This document shows, one piece after another, positions 7,725 through 15,513 of a DNA stretch of 42,546 nucleotides. The position numbers and the translations under genes are program-made. The stretch covers positions 1 through 42,546 of the forward strand of contig NZ_JAMOLN010000068.1 of assembly GCF_024448165.1 (NCBI RefSeq). The letters run 5' to 3'. Below the pieces are notes generated by a model. It worked only from the letters and a program-made list of their open reading frames with translations, was not told where the DNA came from and did no database searches. The stretch is from Streptomyces longispororuber (GTDB lineage Bacteria; Actinomycetota; Actinomycetes; Streptomycetales; Streptomycetaceae). How positions within the stretch are numbered: the stretch's first letter is position 1; the number at the start of each line of letters is the position of its first letter.

Positions 7725-8246
7725 ATGACTCAAGCCGCGCCCGCCGCACACCTCGCCGAACTCAATGTCGTCACGCTCCGCCACCCCTTCGAAGACTCGC
7801 GCATGGCGTCGTTCGTCGAGCTGCTCAACCCGGTCAACGCCGAAGCCGACGGTGCCCCCGGCTTCGTGTGGCGGCTCGTCGAGGAGGGAGCCGAGGACGC
7901 GACCGGGCTGCGCCCCGCGGGCGAGGACGTCGTCGTCAACCTGTCCGTGTGGGAGTCCCCCGAGGCACTGTGGGACTTCACCTACCGCAGCGGGCACCTG
8001 GAGGTGATGCGACGGCGCCGCGAGTGGTTCGACCGGCATCTCGAAGCGCACCTGGTCCTGTGGTGGGTCCCCGCCGGGCACATCCCGACCGTCGACGAGG
8101 CCTTGGAGAGGCTCGCGGACCTCCGGTCCCACGGCCCCTCGCCCCGCGCGTTCACCTTTGCCTCGTCCCACACCGCGGCCGAGGCGGCCCCGTACCTCGT
8201 GCGGCCGGACGTGCGGCCCTCACTCACCGGTGCCACCGACGGGTGA
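7725..8246 (+). CDS. DUF3291 domain protein
   Basis: The 173-residue protein matches the DUF3291 family: N-terminal LAELNVVTLRHPFEDSRMAS, then PGFVWRL, NLSVWESPEALWDFTY, and WFDRHLEAHLVLWWVPAGHI near the C-terminus. The fold is expected to be a dimeric ferredoxin-like alpha/beta barrel similar to antibiotic-biosynthesis monooxygenase proteins, but no enzymatic role is established. No signal peptide or membrane segment is seen. It lies directly downstream of the SufR-like regulator and probably responds to it. Confidence 0.85.
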   Translation: MTQAAPAAHLAELNVVTLRHPFEDSRMASFVELLNPVNAEADGAPGFVWRLVEEGAEDATGLRPAGEDVVVNLSVWESPEALWDFTYRSGHLEVMRRRREWFDRHLEAHLVLWWVPAGHIPTVDEALERLADLRSHGPSPRAFTFASSHTAAEAAPYLVRPDVRPSLTGATDG

Positions 8247-8339
8247 CCGGGCGGACCGCCCCGGCTCCGGAGTCCTTGCCACGGAGCGAGACTGCCTGGG
8301 CAGCCGACCGCGCGGGCGGCCCGGGAAAGGAGTGCCGAT

Positions 8340-8541
8340 GTGACGGAGCCCGAGACCGCGGACAGTGCCCTGGGTGAGTTCCCGGCCGACCCGCGGAGCG
8401 CGGCCCTGGATCTGACGACGACCGTGGCCCACTGCGCGAAGGTGCTGGGCCCGCACGGCGCGGTCGTCTACCTCGCCGACCTCCAGCAGTGCCAGCTGGC
8501 TCCCGGAGCCTTCGCCGGCCGTTGGCCGGCCCCCCGGCGGA
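8340..8541 (+). pseudogene. GAF-domain protein, N-terminal fragment
   Basis: From GTG 8340 (ribosome site AAAGGAG at 8325-8331) the frame encodes AALDLTTTVAHCAKVLGPHG then AVVYLADLQQCQL, the start of a GAF domain as in Streptomyces GAF-ANTAR or GAF-PP2C proteins. After about 60 residues the sequence turns into Pro/Arg-rich, non-homologous text and no rest of the domain is found. It is therefore a truncated gene start. Confidence 0.5.
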
Positions 8542-8665
8542 TGGCCTCAAGTCCGCCGCGGATGCACGTCAGTGAACCCAACAGACCCTCGCCGCCAACC
8601 CTTCACCCGCACGTCAAGGGTTGGCGTTCGGGCGCTTCTCCCGCCCGTTGTCTTGGAGGTCACCC

Positions 8666-9243
8666 ATGTCTGCACCGTCCATCGGTCGCGAGATTCCGCC
8701 GAGGTGCCCGTGCCCGTCCCCGCCGCACGGCAACTCCTCATACGCAAGCGGCAGTTCCTCGTCTTCGCGGGACTGTGTACCCGGGTCTCCCGCCAGGGCG
8801 AGGGTTTCGCGTTCCCGCCGCTGAAGCCCGAACAGGCCTTGTTCGGCCCAGTGCTGGGCGAGGTCGTGCCCGCGGGCTCCCTGGTCACCCACGTGCTGGA
8901 ATGACGGGAGTACGCGCTCGTCGAGGCGGACGCGGCGCAGGTCGTCCCGGACGGGTACCCCGACCCGGTCGCGCTGCTGTCCGCGGCGTACGGGACGTAG
9001 GGGATGCTCACCTGGCTGCGCAAGGATGAGACGGTTCTGGTGGCGGGCGCGGCGGGCGGCGTCGGTACGCCGGCGGGGTAGGTGGCCCGGTTGCTCGGCG
9101 CCGGTCCCGGCAAGGCCGACCGGCTGCGCGACCAGCTCGGCTGCGACGCTGTCGTCGTCTCCGGAACTGCACCCCGGACCGCACCGGACGGCTACGACGT
9201 GATCGTCGACAGCGTCTCGGAGGCGAACAGCTCACCGCCGCTC
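8666..9243 (+). pseudogene. CurA-type NADP-dependent oxidoreductase (MDR family), decayed
   Basis: ATG 8666 with a good ribosome site (GGAGG, 8654-8658) begins MSAPSIGREI as in CurA/prostaglandin-reductase-like MDR enzymes. About 20 codons are then missing and the frame changes at AEVPVPVPAARQLLI (from 8698). The gene continues through FGPVLGEVVPAGS, EYALVEADAAQVV and the NADP-binding VAGAAGGVGT to APDGYDVIVDSV, but has in-frame stops at 8902-8904, 8998-9000 and 9079-9081. The C-terminal third is missing. Such enzymes reduce alkenals and enones. A MerR gene follows within 50 bp, a pairing common for stress-induced oxidoreductases. Confidence 0.75.
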
Positions 9244-9292
9244 CGACGGTGGCAACATCCCACACCTGACCCGGTGACGGGGGAGACCTCAT

Positions 9293-9961
9293 ATGTGTAT
9301 CGGAGACGCCCCGGCCGCCGCAGGCACCACGCCCCGCGCGCTGCGCTTCTACGAGGAGCGTGGTCTCCATCCGCCATCGCATCGCACGGCGACCGGCCAA
9401 CGGGTCCACGCCGAGCGGGACTTGGCGGGGCCGCGGGTCGTTCGGCACCTGGTCTCCCTCGGCCTGACCGTGCAGGACGTCCGCGCCCGCGCCGACCGGA
9501 TCGGCCCGCTGCTCACCGACCCCGGGCGCCGCTGCCGGACCCCGGACCCCGGACCCGGCGAGGCGCTGGGCGTGGTCCACCAGCGGATCGACGCGCTGAC
9601 CGCGCAGATCGCCCGGCTTACGGCACTGCGCGACAGCCTCCGGCAGCGGATCGCGGTGCCGGAGCCGTCGCCCCCTGCCTCAGGCGAGGGCGGTGACCTT
9701 CCTGCGCACGGCCAGGAGGGCGATGTCGTCCTCGGCGTCCTCGCTGTAGTGCCGCAACAGCGCGTCGCGCAGGGACTGCGGGGTGCGGGTGAGGGTGGCG
9801 GCGCGCCGGCGAAGGTCCTCCAGGGACACGGCCAGGTCGATGCGGGGCCGTTCGATCAGTCCGTCGGTGACCATCAGCAGCAGGTCACCGTCATCGAGCC
9901 GGGCCGGTGTGGCGGGTTTGTGATCGAGGTTCAGGCCCAGCAGCGGGCCATGGACGGGTAG
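9293..9961 (+). CDS. MerR-family transcriptional regulator, C-terminus probably altered
   Basis: The start is ATG 9293 with a GGGGAGA ribosome site. Residues 4-70 form a MerR winged helix: TPRALRFYEERGLHPPSHRT, ATGQRVHAERDLAGPRVVRH then LVSLGLT. A coiled-coil dimerisation helix follows (HQRIDALTAQIARLTALRDS). Beyond residue ~125 the frame stays open but runs for 282 bp antisense through the end of the PP2C gene; those residues are probably not native to a MerR protein, suggesting loss of the original end. The first helix reads DAPAAAGTT where relatives have DAAAAAG, a minor change. It probably regulated the decayed oxidoreductase upstream. Confidence 0.65.
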   Translation: MCIGDAPAAAGTTPRALRFYEERGLHPPSHRTATGQRVHAERDLAGPRVVRHLVSLGLTVQDVRARADRIGPLLTDPGRRCRTPDPGPGEALGVVHQRIDALTAQIARLTALRDSLRQRIAVPEPSPPASGEGGDLPAHGQEGDVVLGVLAVVPQQRVAQGLRGAGEGGGAPAKVLQGHGQVDAGPFDQSVGDHQQQVTVIEPGRCGGFVIEVQAQQRAMDG

Positions 9962-10822
9962 GTAGTCCGTGCCGCCGTCGGGTGAGATGACGAGCGGGGG
10001 CAGGTGTCCGGCGTTGGCGATGTCCATCGCGCCGCTGTGCGTGTCCAGGACCAGCAGACACATCGTGGCGGTGATCTCGGGGTGAAAGTGCACGAGCAGG
10101 CGGTCCATCAACTGCAGGATGCGATGCGGTTCATGACCCTCCAGAGCGTAGGCACGCAGGACGTGACGCAGTTCCACCATGACGGTCGCCGCGGCCAGTG
10201 AGTGCCCGGCCACGTCGCCCACGGCCAGCAGCACGCCGCGTTCGACGGCGAACGCGGCGTAGAAGTCGCCGCCCAACTGTGCGCTGTCCATGGCGGGCAC
10301 GTAGCCGACCGCGAGGTCGATCCCCTCCAGCGCCGCCAGTTTCTGCGGCCGGGGGAGGAAGGCGTGCTGGAGGTCGGAAGCGAAGCGGCGTTCGTCGTGG
10401 GCGGCCTGTTCCTCGCGGCGTGCGAGAAGTACCCGCTCCACGGTGGACAAGAGTTCCTCGGGCGCGACGGGGGACGCCAGATAGGCGCTGGCGCCGCCCT
10501 CAAGACCGCGGATCCGGTCCTGGGGGCCGTTGGCCTCCGCCGAGATGTGGACGACAGGGATAGGAGGCAGCTTGGGGTCCGTGGCGATCTGCCGGGCGAG
10601 TTCGAAGCCGCTCGTCACCGGCAGCCGCACATCGATGATCGCCATCTCCGGCGGTAGTTCGGAGCGGTGCAGAGCCGCCATGGTCTCGGAGGCCGTGGCG
10701 GCTTCCATGACCCGGTAGCCGGCCCGGCGGAGCACACTTCCCAAGGCGAGCCGGTTGGGCTCATGGTCGTCGACCACCAGGATCGTGGCGTTCGGCCCTA
10801 ACGTGGATCTCGCAGTCGTCAC
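9680..10822 (-). CDS. Response-regulator receiver plus SpoIIE/PP2C Ser phosphatase
   Basis: The 380-residue protein has an N-terminal receiver domain (DD at 18-19, phosphoacceptor D64 in IIDVRLP) and a C-terminal PP2C domain with metal-binding acids in QLGGDFYAA, VGDVAGHS, VTDGLIE and EDDIALL. In the RsbU/RsbP-like family such proteins dephosphorylate anti-sigma-factor antagonists to switch alternative sigma factors. The receiver lacks the conserved lysine: the usual KP reads SP in YLASPVAPEEL, so classical phosphorylation may be altered. I chose GTG 10822 because a promoter-like -10 lies 6 bp upstream and the receiver starts soon after; a longer frame to 10933 has no homology. Its 3' end overlaps the MerR frame tail to tail. 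Confidence 0.87.
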   Translation of the reverse strand: MTTARSTLGPNATILVVDDHEPNRLALGSVLRRAGYRVMEAATASETMAALHRSELPPEMAIIDVRLPVTSGFELARQIATDPKLPPIPVVHISAEANGPQDRIRGLEGGASAYLASPVAPEELLSTVERVLLARREEQAAHDERRFASDLQHAFLPRPQKLAALEGIDLAVGYVPAMDSAQLGGDFYAAFAVERGVLLAVGDVAGHSLAAATVMVELRHVLRAYALEGHEPHRILQLMDRLLVHFHPEITATMCLLVLDTHSGAMDIANAGHLPPLVISPDGGTDYLPVHGPLLGLNLDHKPATPARLDDGDLLLMVTDGLIERPRIDLAVSLEDLRRRAATLTRTPQSLRDALLRHYSEDAEDDIALLAVRRKVTALA

Positions 10823-10828
10823 GCGCGG

Positions 10829-10857
10829 AAAATACGGGGCTGGACCGGGCCGCACAA
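10829..10857 (-). promoter_or_regulatory. Candidate leaderless promoter of the PP2C gene
   Basis: On the minus strand TTGTGC (10857-10852), 17 bp, TATTTT (10834-10829), then 6 bp to GTG 10822. There is no ribosome site, which fits a leaderless message. Confidence 0.4.
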
Positions 10858-11214
10858 GCCCCGCAGCCCTCGTGTGGGTGATCTCCGTCCCGTCTGTTCG
10901 GGGAGTCGGCGACAACGGGGCCGGCCTGGACATCGAGTCGAGGGCTCGCGGTATCTGGAACCCCCTCAGGCCTCAGGCGCTGCTTCCCGGATCACGTGCG
11001 GAATGTGATCCATCGGCTGCGGCAGTTCACCACTGCCCACTCCAACCATCCCAGTCACACGGCACAGCCCCGAGTCCTGCACGCCTACGTGCCCCCGGTG
11101 GCCGTCGGGCGGGTTTCGGCTCCCGAGGCCGGTTCCCTTCCTCGCCGGTCGGTCTCGGGTCTCATCTGTCGCAGGATCGACCGCAGATTCGTCCTGATGT
11201 CGAGGAGTCGTTGG

Positions 11215-11961
11215 ATGCGTCCGCCGTTGAAGCCACAACCGATCATCATCCCCAAGCTGGGCCGCCCGCCCCGTCGCGGTTTCCACCTGACGCTCGACGG
11301 CCCCCGGGGCGTCGGCACGACGACGGTGGCGGAGCAGGTGTGCGACCTGCTCGGCGCCTACTCCATACCGTGCACGGCCGTCGCCGAGCCGTCCGACAGT
11401 CCGCAGGGACGGATGCTGCGCGAGAATCCGGACCGTTTCGCCGGCCTGCTACTGGCCGAGCGGCTGGCGGCAGACCGGCACGAGCAGGAGCGTGCCGTCG
11501 TGCGCCCGGCCCTGGCGCGCGGCCAGACCGTGGTGAGCGACGGTCACATCGCGTCGTGTCTGGTCTATCAGCGCATGGATGCAGCCAACTTGGGGGACCT
11601 GTGGCGGATCCATGAGCCCTGGCTCGTGCCGGATCTCTGCGTGATCCTGAAGGGCGAGCCGCCCGTGCTCGCGGTACGGCGAAGACGCGCCGGCATTGCG
11701 CAGACCTACTTGGACGTGCTGGGCAACCACACCCACATGGAGACCGTGTATTTCCACGACGCGGTCGAGTGGTTACGGCTCAAGCGGATCCCGGTCATGG
11801 TCATCGATACCTCCGTCATGACCCCGGACGGGGTGGCTGCCCGCATCGTCATGGAAGTCGCCAACACGGCAACCCGGACAGACGCCTATGCGCCCGGCCG
11901 TCTCACCCCTGCGCGGCCGCATGAGATCGGCTCACTCCAAGACCGGGGGCTTTCCTGCTGA
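11215..11961 (+). CDS. Thymidylate-kinase-like P-loop protein lacking the Walker A lysine
   Basis: Start ATG 11215 has a GAGGAG ribosome site 8 bp upstream. The 248-residue product resembles dTMP kinases: LTLDGPRGVGTTTVAEQV (P-loop, residues 24-41), a helix pair ending LLLAERLAADRHEQE, VVSDGHIASCLVYQ where dTMP kinases have the DRY motif, and an Arg-rich lid VRRRRAGIAQTYLD. The P-loop reads GPRGVGTTT, so the invariant lysine is threonine (T35), and DRY reads DGH. Phosphotransfer activity is doubtful. A TTA leucine codon at 11773-11775 would make translation depend on the bldA tRNA in Streptomyces. Paralogues of this type occur beside regulatory genes; it is not the housekeeping tmk. Confidence 0.75.
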   Translation: MRPPLKPQPIIIPKLGRPPRRGFHLTLDGPRGVGTTTVAEQVCDLLGAYSIPCTAVAEPSDSPQGRMLRENPDRFAGLLLAERLAADRHEQERAVVRPALARGQTVVSDGHIASCLVYQRMDAANLGDLWRIHEPWLVPDLCVILKGEPPVLAVRRRRAGIAQTYLDVLGNHTHMETVYFHDAVEWLRLKRIPVMVIDTSVMTPDGVAARIVMEVANTATRTDAYAPGRLTPARPHEIGSLQDRGLSC

Positions 11962-12212
11962 CTCCTGGGAAGGCCGGCGACGCCGCCTCGGCGCGCGCCC
12001 CGGCCGCTCTTCGTGGGTAGCTTGCAGGCAGGAGAGCGCTCATCACTCACCTCGCTGACATCGATGGTGATCACGGCGACATGCTTGCGCGGGGATGCAC
12101 CGTTCTGACATCCACGAGCGACATCAACGACAGCGGACAGCGGCGACAACCAGCAGCCGTGAGCGTCACCGCCCCACGAGGCGGGTCCCTTCTGAACCAG
12201 GTGGAGATCGAA

Positions 12213-12257
12213 CTCCTCAAGCGGGTGTCGCAGGTTCGAATCCTGTTGGGGGGACCA
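12213..12257 (+). other. tRNA 3'-end fragment, possible attachment site
   Basis: The fragment contains a perfect T-arm (GCAGG TTCGAAT CCTGT, 12230-12246), a 7-nt acceptor strand (TGGGGGG), discriminator A and an encoded CCA (12255-12257). Upstream the anticodon-side sequence CTCCTCAAGCGG is present, but no pairing 5' anticodon stem, D-arm or 5' acceptor (CCCCCCA) is found within 90 bp. Only the 3' half of a tRNA is left, as expected at one end of an integrated or excised element. The preceding 11,962-12,212 shows no gene. Confidence 0.5.
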
Positions 12258-12260
12258 GTC

Positions 12261-12296
12261 AAAGGGCCTCGGTCCGATCATGGTTCGGGGCCCTTT
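12261..12296 (+). terminator. Terminator following the tRNA fragment
   Basis: AAAGGGCC (12261-12268) pairs with GGCCCTTT (12289-12296), 4 bp after the CCA. It is a normal tRNA-gene terminator, kept with the 3' fragment. It also faces the end of the gene at 12331. Confidence 0.65.
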
Positions 12297-12330
12297 GGCT
12301 GGGTTTCCGTCGGCCTGGGCCGGACGGCCT

Positions 12331-12753
12331 TCAGATGCCGACCGGGTCGTACGTGCCCCCGCGGAACGTAATGGTCTTGAGGTCCGTGCCGTACTCGCCA
12401 CGTATGTGACCCCCGTAGCCCGGTCTGGCGACATGTGGTGCGATCAACGTCAGGAGATCATCGAGCCAGAGGGTGAAGTCGTCGACCCAATAGCAGCGTG
12501 CGAAGAGCTCCCATTCGTACCGCTCTCCCGAAGTCGTGAACTCCTGCACCGTGCGCCGAAGGGACGCTGTGTCTCCGCCAGGAAGACGACTATTGCTGTC
12601 GGGGACGAGCAGGGGGTACGGGGTGTTCTCCGCATCGAGGCCCTCCGGTTCCTCATCGTCCAGCCCCAGGTGCCAGCGCAGGGTCTCCAGGACGGAGTCA
12701 GGGGTGTCATCACGCAGGAAGCATGAGAAGACAGCTTCGAAGTGGTCACTCAT
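12331..12753 (-). CDS. Hypothetical protein, acidic, 140 residues
   Basis: Start ATG 12753 (MSDHFEAVFSCFLRDDTP) is the first with consistent codon bias; upstream in-frame ATGs at 12762 and 12801 lie in poorly biased sequence. The protein is acidic and aromatic-rich (WELFARCYWVDDFTLWLDDL), with no signal peptide or membrane segment and a C-terminal GYGGHIRGEYG block. I do not recognise a family. It stands alone and no ribosome site is evident. The even codon bias suggests a real gene. Confidence 0.6.
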   Translation of the reverse strand: MSDHFEAVFSCFLRDDTPDSVLETLRWHLGLDDEEPEGLDAENTPYPLLVPDSNSRLPGGDTASLRRTVQEFTTSGERYEWELFARCYWVDDFTLWLDDLLTLIAPHVARPGYGGHIRGEYGTDLKTITFRGGTYDPVGI

Positions 12754-13147
12754 GGAGCGCATTGTGCACGGCAGCACCGACACTGCTCGACGGTGAATCA
12801 AGGGGGCGTGTCACTACCGTGCCAGATCGACCGGGGGACCAGGGGGAACGACAGCGACTCAGAGGTGCTGACCAAGGGTCGCGCGCGGCCCGGTCCCCTT
12901 CCGTAGCGGCCCAGCCCTGCTCGCTCGTGCCGTCCGCCGGCCATGTGCGAGCACGGGCTGTCGCCTTCTGGCTCCTGCGTTTCCATGCCTGGCGTCACGA
13001 TGAGCCGTTGTGGGCCGTCGCGAGGGCAGCGCTGGCGGGTGAACTGCACCTGAGGGACGCCCAGTGGGGCCCGGGGGACAAGGATGTTGGATCACGTTGG
13101 TAGTGATCACGCGCCACCGAGCTCAACCAGTTGGCCTGCTGGCGTGG
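12754..13147. other. Intergenic stretch with a possible short coding remnant
   Basis: On the plus strand a frame ending at 13103 encodes FWLLRFHAWRHDEPLWAVA then RAALAGELHLRD with good GC3 bias over about 50 codons, but it has no credible start or known family. It may be the tail of a lost gene. The rest shows nothing. Confidence 0.3.
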
Positions 13148-13675
13148 TCAGACGACCCGCCGCGCCAGTATCTGTCCCGGCCACGCCCCGGAGAGGAATC
13201 GGTCGGTGGGGGTAAAACCGTTGCGCTCGTAGAACGCGACCAGTGCGCCTCCTCCACCCGCCCAGCAGTCGACCCGCAGTAGCGCCACGCCGGCCCGTCG
13301 GGTTTCGTCGGCGGCATGGGCAAGCAATGCCGCACCGATGCCCAGACCGGCGTGATGCCGGTCGGAGATCAGCAGTCGTACGTACCGCTCGGGTTCCTCG
13401 GCCGGAGCGATCGGCATCTGGGGACTGGGCCCAGAGTCCAAGACCAGAGCCCCCACAGACGTCCCGTTCAACTCGGCGATGTACGGGACGTTCCTGGTCA
13501 TGTACCGCTCCACCCGCTCTCTCCCACCGGGTTTCTGCGAATACGGAGTCGTGCCCCACTGCTCGGTGTTGCCGCGATCGTTCATCCAGGCCACCGCGGA
13601 GTCGAGCATGTCCAAGATGGCCGGTGCGTCGGCCAGGCTGCCTGGTCTGATCCGTATCCCATGGGTCTCGTTCAC
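13148..13675 (-). CDS. GNAT-family N-acetyltransferase
   Basis: The 175-residue protein has the GNAT order: N-terminal IRIRPGSLADAPAIL, the strand/turn VGALVLDSG, acetyl-CoA loop in LLISDRHHAGLGIGAALLAH (Q/RxxGxG/A as HAGLGIG), then VALLRVDCWAGGGGALVAFY and ERNGFTPT, where the Tyr of the YxxxGF motif is the likely general acid. The substrate is unknown; the GGGG in place of the usual N..L is common in actinobacterial copies. Start ATG 13675 begins right at the homology. It is an isolated gene. Confidence 0.87.
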   Translation of the reverse strand: MNETHGIRIRPGSLADAPAILDMLDSAVAWMNDRGNTEQWGTTPYSQKPGGRERVERYMTRNVPYIAELNGTSVGALVLDSGPSPQMPIAPAEEPERYVRLLISDRHHAGLGIGAALLAHAADETRRAGVALLRVDCWAGGGGALVAFYERNGFTPTDRFLSGAWPGQILARRVV

Positions 13676-13763
13676 GACGGAAGCCTATGACTTGCCCTGC
13701 GAGTCACGAGCGGAGCCATAGCCGGATAGCTGCCACGGTATCGGTGCCCCGCTCGTTGGTCTT

Positions 13764-13877
13764 GTGGGTAACTGGATCGAGGACGCCGGGCATGGTGCTG
13801 CTGGAAAGGTGTTCTCCATCGGCGGGTGCATCGTGGTGATCGGCGCAGCCGCTTGGCTGATCATCAGGAATCTGTGA
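13764..13877 (+). CDS. Possible 37-residue membrane protein
   Basis: A short frame from GTG 13764 to TGA 13877 encodes GNWIEDAGHGAAGK followed by a single hydrophobic helix (VFSIGGCIVVIGAAAWLII) and RNL. The helix length fits one membrane crossing. There is no clear ribosome site, and the open frame extends upstream only to 13722. It ends 4 bp before the opposite-strand frame at 13881. I cannot assign a role. Confidence 0.3.
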   Translation: MGNWIEDAGHGAAGKVFSIGGCIVVIGAAAWLIIRNL

Positions 13878-13880
13878 CCG

Positions 13881-14303
13881 TCAGCGGCCAGCCTCGCCGC
13901 GCGATGGTTCCCGCGCGGCGTGCTTCCCGAGGAGGTAGCGCGCGAGTTCCGGGTCGGCCGCGCGGCTGTCGAGTACGTTCGTGAGGAGGTCCATCAGCTG
14001 AGATATGTCGGCGAGGGTGGGCGCAGGGAGCAGAGCGGCTGGCAGATCCTCGGCAGTGGTTTCGGCGCTGAGATTTGCGGCTGCGCAGCGCGTTGCCTGA
14101 AGTGGAGTTCGCTCGCCGGGCCCGTGGGCTGTCTTTAGACCCTTTGTGGGACTCCATCGCACGGAACAGAACTGGCTCCAGGTGAAGTTGCTCTGGCTCC
14201 CCCCTGTGCCAGTGCCACTGCATGGGGTGTTGGACGTTGGGATACGGTCCGGTGGGAGGTGCGGGGGAATGAGTTTCCGGCTGGCGGCGTATGCCGTGTG
14301 CAT
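13881..14303 (-). CDS. Hypothetical protein or C-terminal remnant
   Basis: The C-terminal ~60 codons (AEDLPAALLPAPTLADISQL, then MDLLTNVLDSRAADPELARY) have clear coding bias and look like a helical domain. The upstream part to 14303 overlaps the NUDIX start and has poor bias, so the true start is unknown and the gene may be truncated. No family is recognised. Confidence 0.35.
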   Translation of the reverse strand: MHTAYAASRKLIPPHLPPDRIPTSNTPCSGTGTGGSQSNFTWSQFCSVRWSPTKGLKTAHGPGERTPLQATRCAAANLSAETTAEDLPAALLPAPTLADISQLMDLLTNVLDSRAADPELARYLLGKHAAREPSRGEAGR

Positions 14304-14742
14304 CGAGGGTGGGCAGGTCCTGCTTGCCCGTCACGTGTCCCCGAAGGGGGAGAGTAACTGGACCCTTCCGGGGGGCAGGGTCGAGCATGCGGAGGATCCG
14401 TTCGACGCGGTGATCCGGGAGGTCGCGGAGGAGACCGGCTGCGACGCGGTGGTCGAGCGCCTGTTGGGTGTGGATTCCCGGGTGATCCCCGCGGCCGAAC
14501 GTGCCATCCCCGGCGGGCCCGAGCATCAGAATGTCGGCGTGTTCTACCAGGTGCGGATCACCGCAGGCCAACTGCGGCCGGAGCCGAACGGCGAAGTCGC
14601 CGAGTCGCTCTGGACCCCGCTCCGCGACGTCACTCGCCTGCGCCGGTCCTCACTGGTCGACATCGGCCTCGACCTGGCCGAGACACTTCCGGCGACCGGC
14701 CACGTCGCTGCCGTCCCGGTCGGCGGCCTGATCCAGCACTGA
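14269..14742 (+). CDS. NUDIX hydrolase
   Basis: Start ATG 14269 follows a purine-rich ribosome site (GGGAGGTGCGGGGGA). The 157-residue protein carries a complete Nudix box, GGRVEHAEDPFDAVIREVAE followed by ETGC, fitting GX5EX7REUXEEXGU. The N-terminal strand FRLAAYAVCIEGGQVLLARH and the C-terminal LRDVTRLRRSSLVDIGLDLA complete a minimal single-domain Nudix fold. These enzymes split nucleoside diphosphates linked to another group; the substrate (dNTP, ADP-ribose, nucleotide sugar) cannot be read here. A longer frame to 14146 lacks homology. Confidence 0.88.
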   Translation: MSFRLAAYAVCIEGGQVLLARHVSPKGESNWTLPGGRVEHAEDPFDAVIREVAEETGCDAVVERLLGVDSRVIPAAERAIPGGPEHQNVGVFYQVRITAGQLRPEPNGEVAESLWTPLRDVTRLRRSSLVDIGLDLAETLPATGHVAAVPVGGLIQH

Positions 14743-14922
14743 GGCCCCATCAGCATTCGAGTTGGCTGTCACGTGGACGGCTTCGTTCGCCGCTGGATCG
14801 GACGCCAATCCACGCATTGACCTGCTTGGACCGAACAGGCCCCGCTTCCTTGACTGCTGAACGATGTGAGGAGCGTGGGGAGCGACGTCGGGGGCGTTGG
14901 AGGGCACTGGCATTCTTGCCGC

Positions 14923-15513
14923 ATGGCAAGAGCGGGCTCGCGCACGAAGGCGACGGACACATGGCTGATGCCTGCCGATGAGGTGCTTCTGGGGCAGAGG
15001 ATTCGCGAGGCGCTTCCTTCGGCAGGATGGCATTGCAGTCACCCAGGACCACCTGGTTTGCACCAGGTGCACTTGCATGCCTCGATCGAGTCCGCGCTGG
15101 ATTGCGGAAGTACGCAGGTGTTTCTCGGCCTTCCCGCAGGCGCTTCCCTGCCACCATTGATCATTCCGGCAGTGGGTGTCACCGCGCCTGTCGGGCCACC
15201 GACCGCGGCAGTTGTCCAACTACTCCGCTCACCTCTCAGGAGGGACGAGCGAGGCGAGTTCTTCGAGAGCGGGCGCCTTGCGGTTCGGTGGTTCGAACCC
15301 GAAGTCGGACCGGAGATGCATCAGGCCCTCACTGAACAGACGCGCCTGATCTGGGCTGCCATGCGAGCCGTGACCCGGCCGGCTGTGATCGAGGCACCCG
15401 ACGGGCGCCGCACCTCGGGACTGAGGATCGGGCCTGCTGCCCGTGAGGAGGTGGTGCGTCGACAGATGCTGCTGTCGAGACCAGGCATCCAGCGATTTCG
15501 GCTGGTGAACTGA
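14923..15513 (+). CDS. Hypothetical protein, 196 residues
   Basis: Start ATG 14923 (MARAGSRTKATDTWLMPADE) is chosen because bias begins there; the frame is open to 14866. The protein is soluble with no signal peptide. It has a hydrophobic central part (VFLGLPAGASLPPLIIPAVG), a WFEPEVGPEMHQALTEQTRL segment and a basic C-terminus (RRQMLLSRPGIQRFRLVN). Codon use is somewhat less GC3-biased than the chromosomal average, as in acquired genes. I do not recognise it. No ribosome site is evident. Confidence 0.5.
   Translation: MARAGSRTKATDTWLMPADEVLLGQRIREALPSAGWHCSHPGPPGLHQVHLHASIESALDCGSTQVFLGLPAGASLPPLIIPAVGVTAPVGPPTAAVVQLLRSPLRRDERGEFFESGRLAVRWFEPEVGPEMHQALTEQTRLIWAAMRAVTRPAVIEAPDGRRTSGLRIGPAAREEVVRRQMLLSRPGIQRFRLVN

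Noticed and set aside
12184..12257. A complete tRNA with acceptor GGTCCCT/GGGGACC
   Set aside because: The pairing leaves three extra bases between acceptor and T-arm, and the D-arm and anticodon stem do not form; only the 3' half is tRNA-like.
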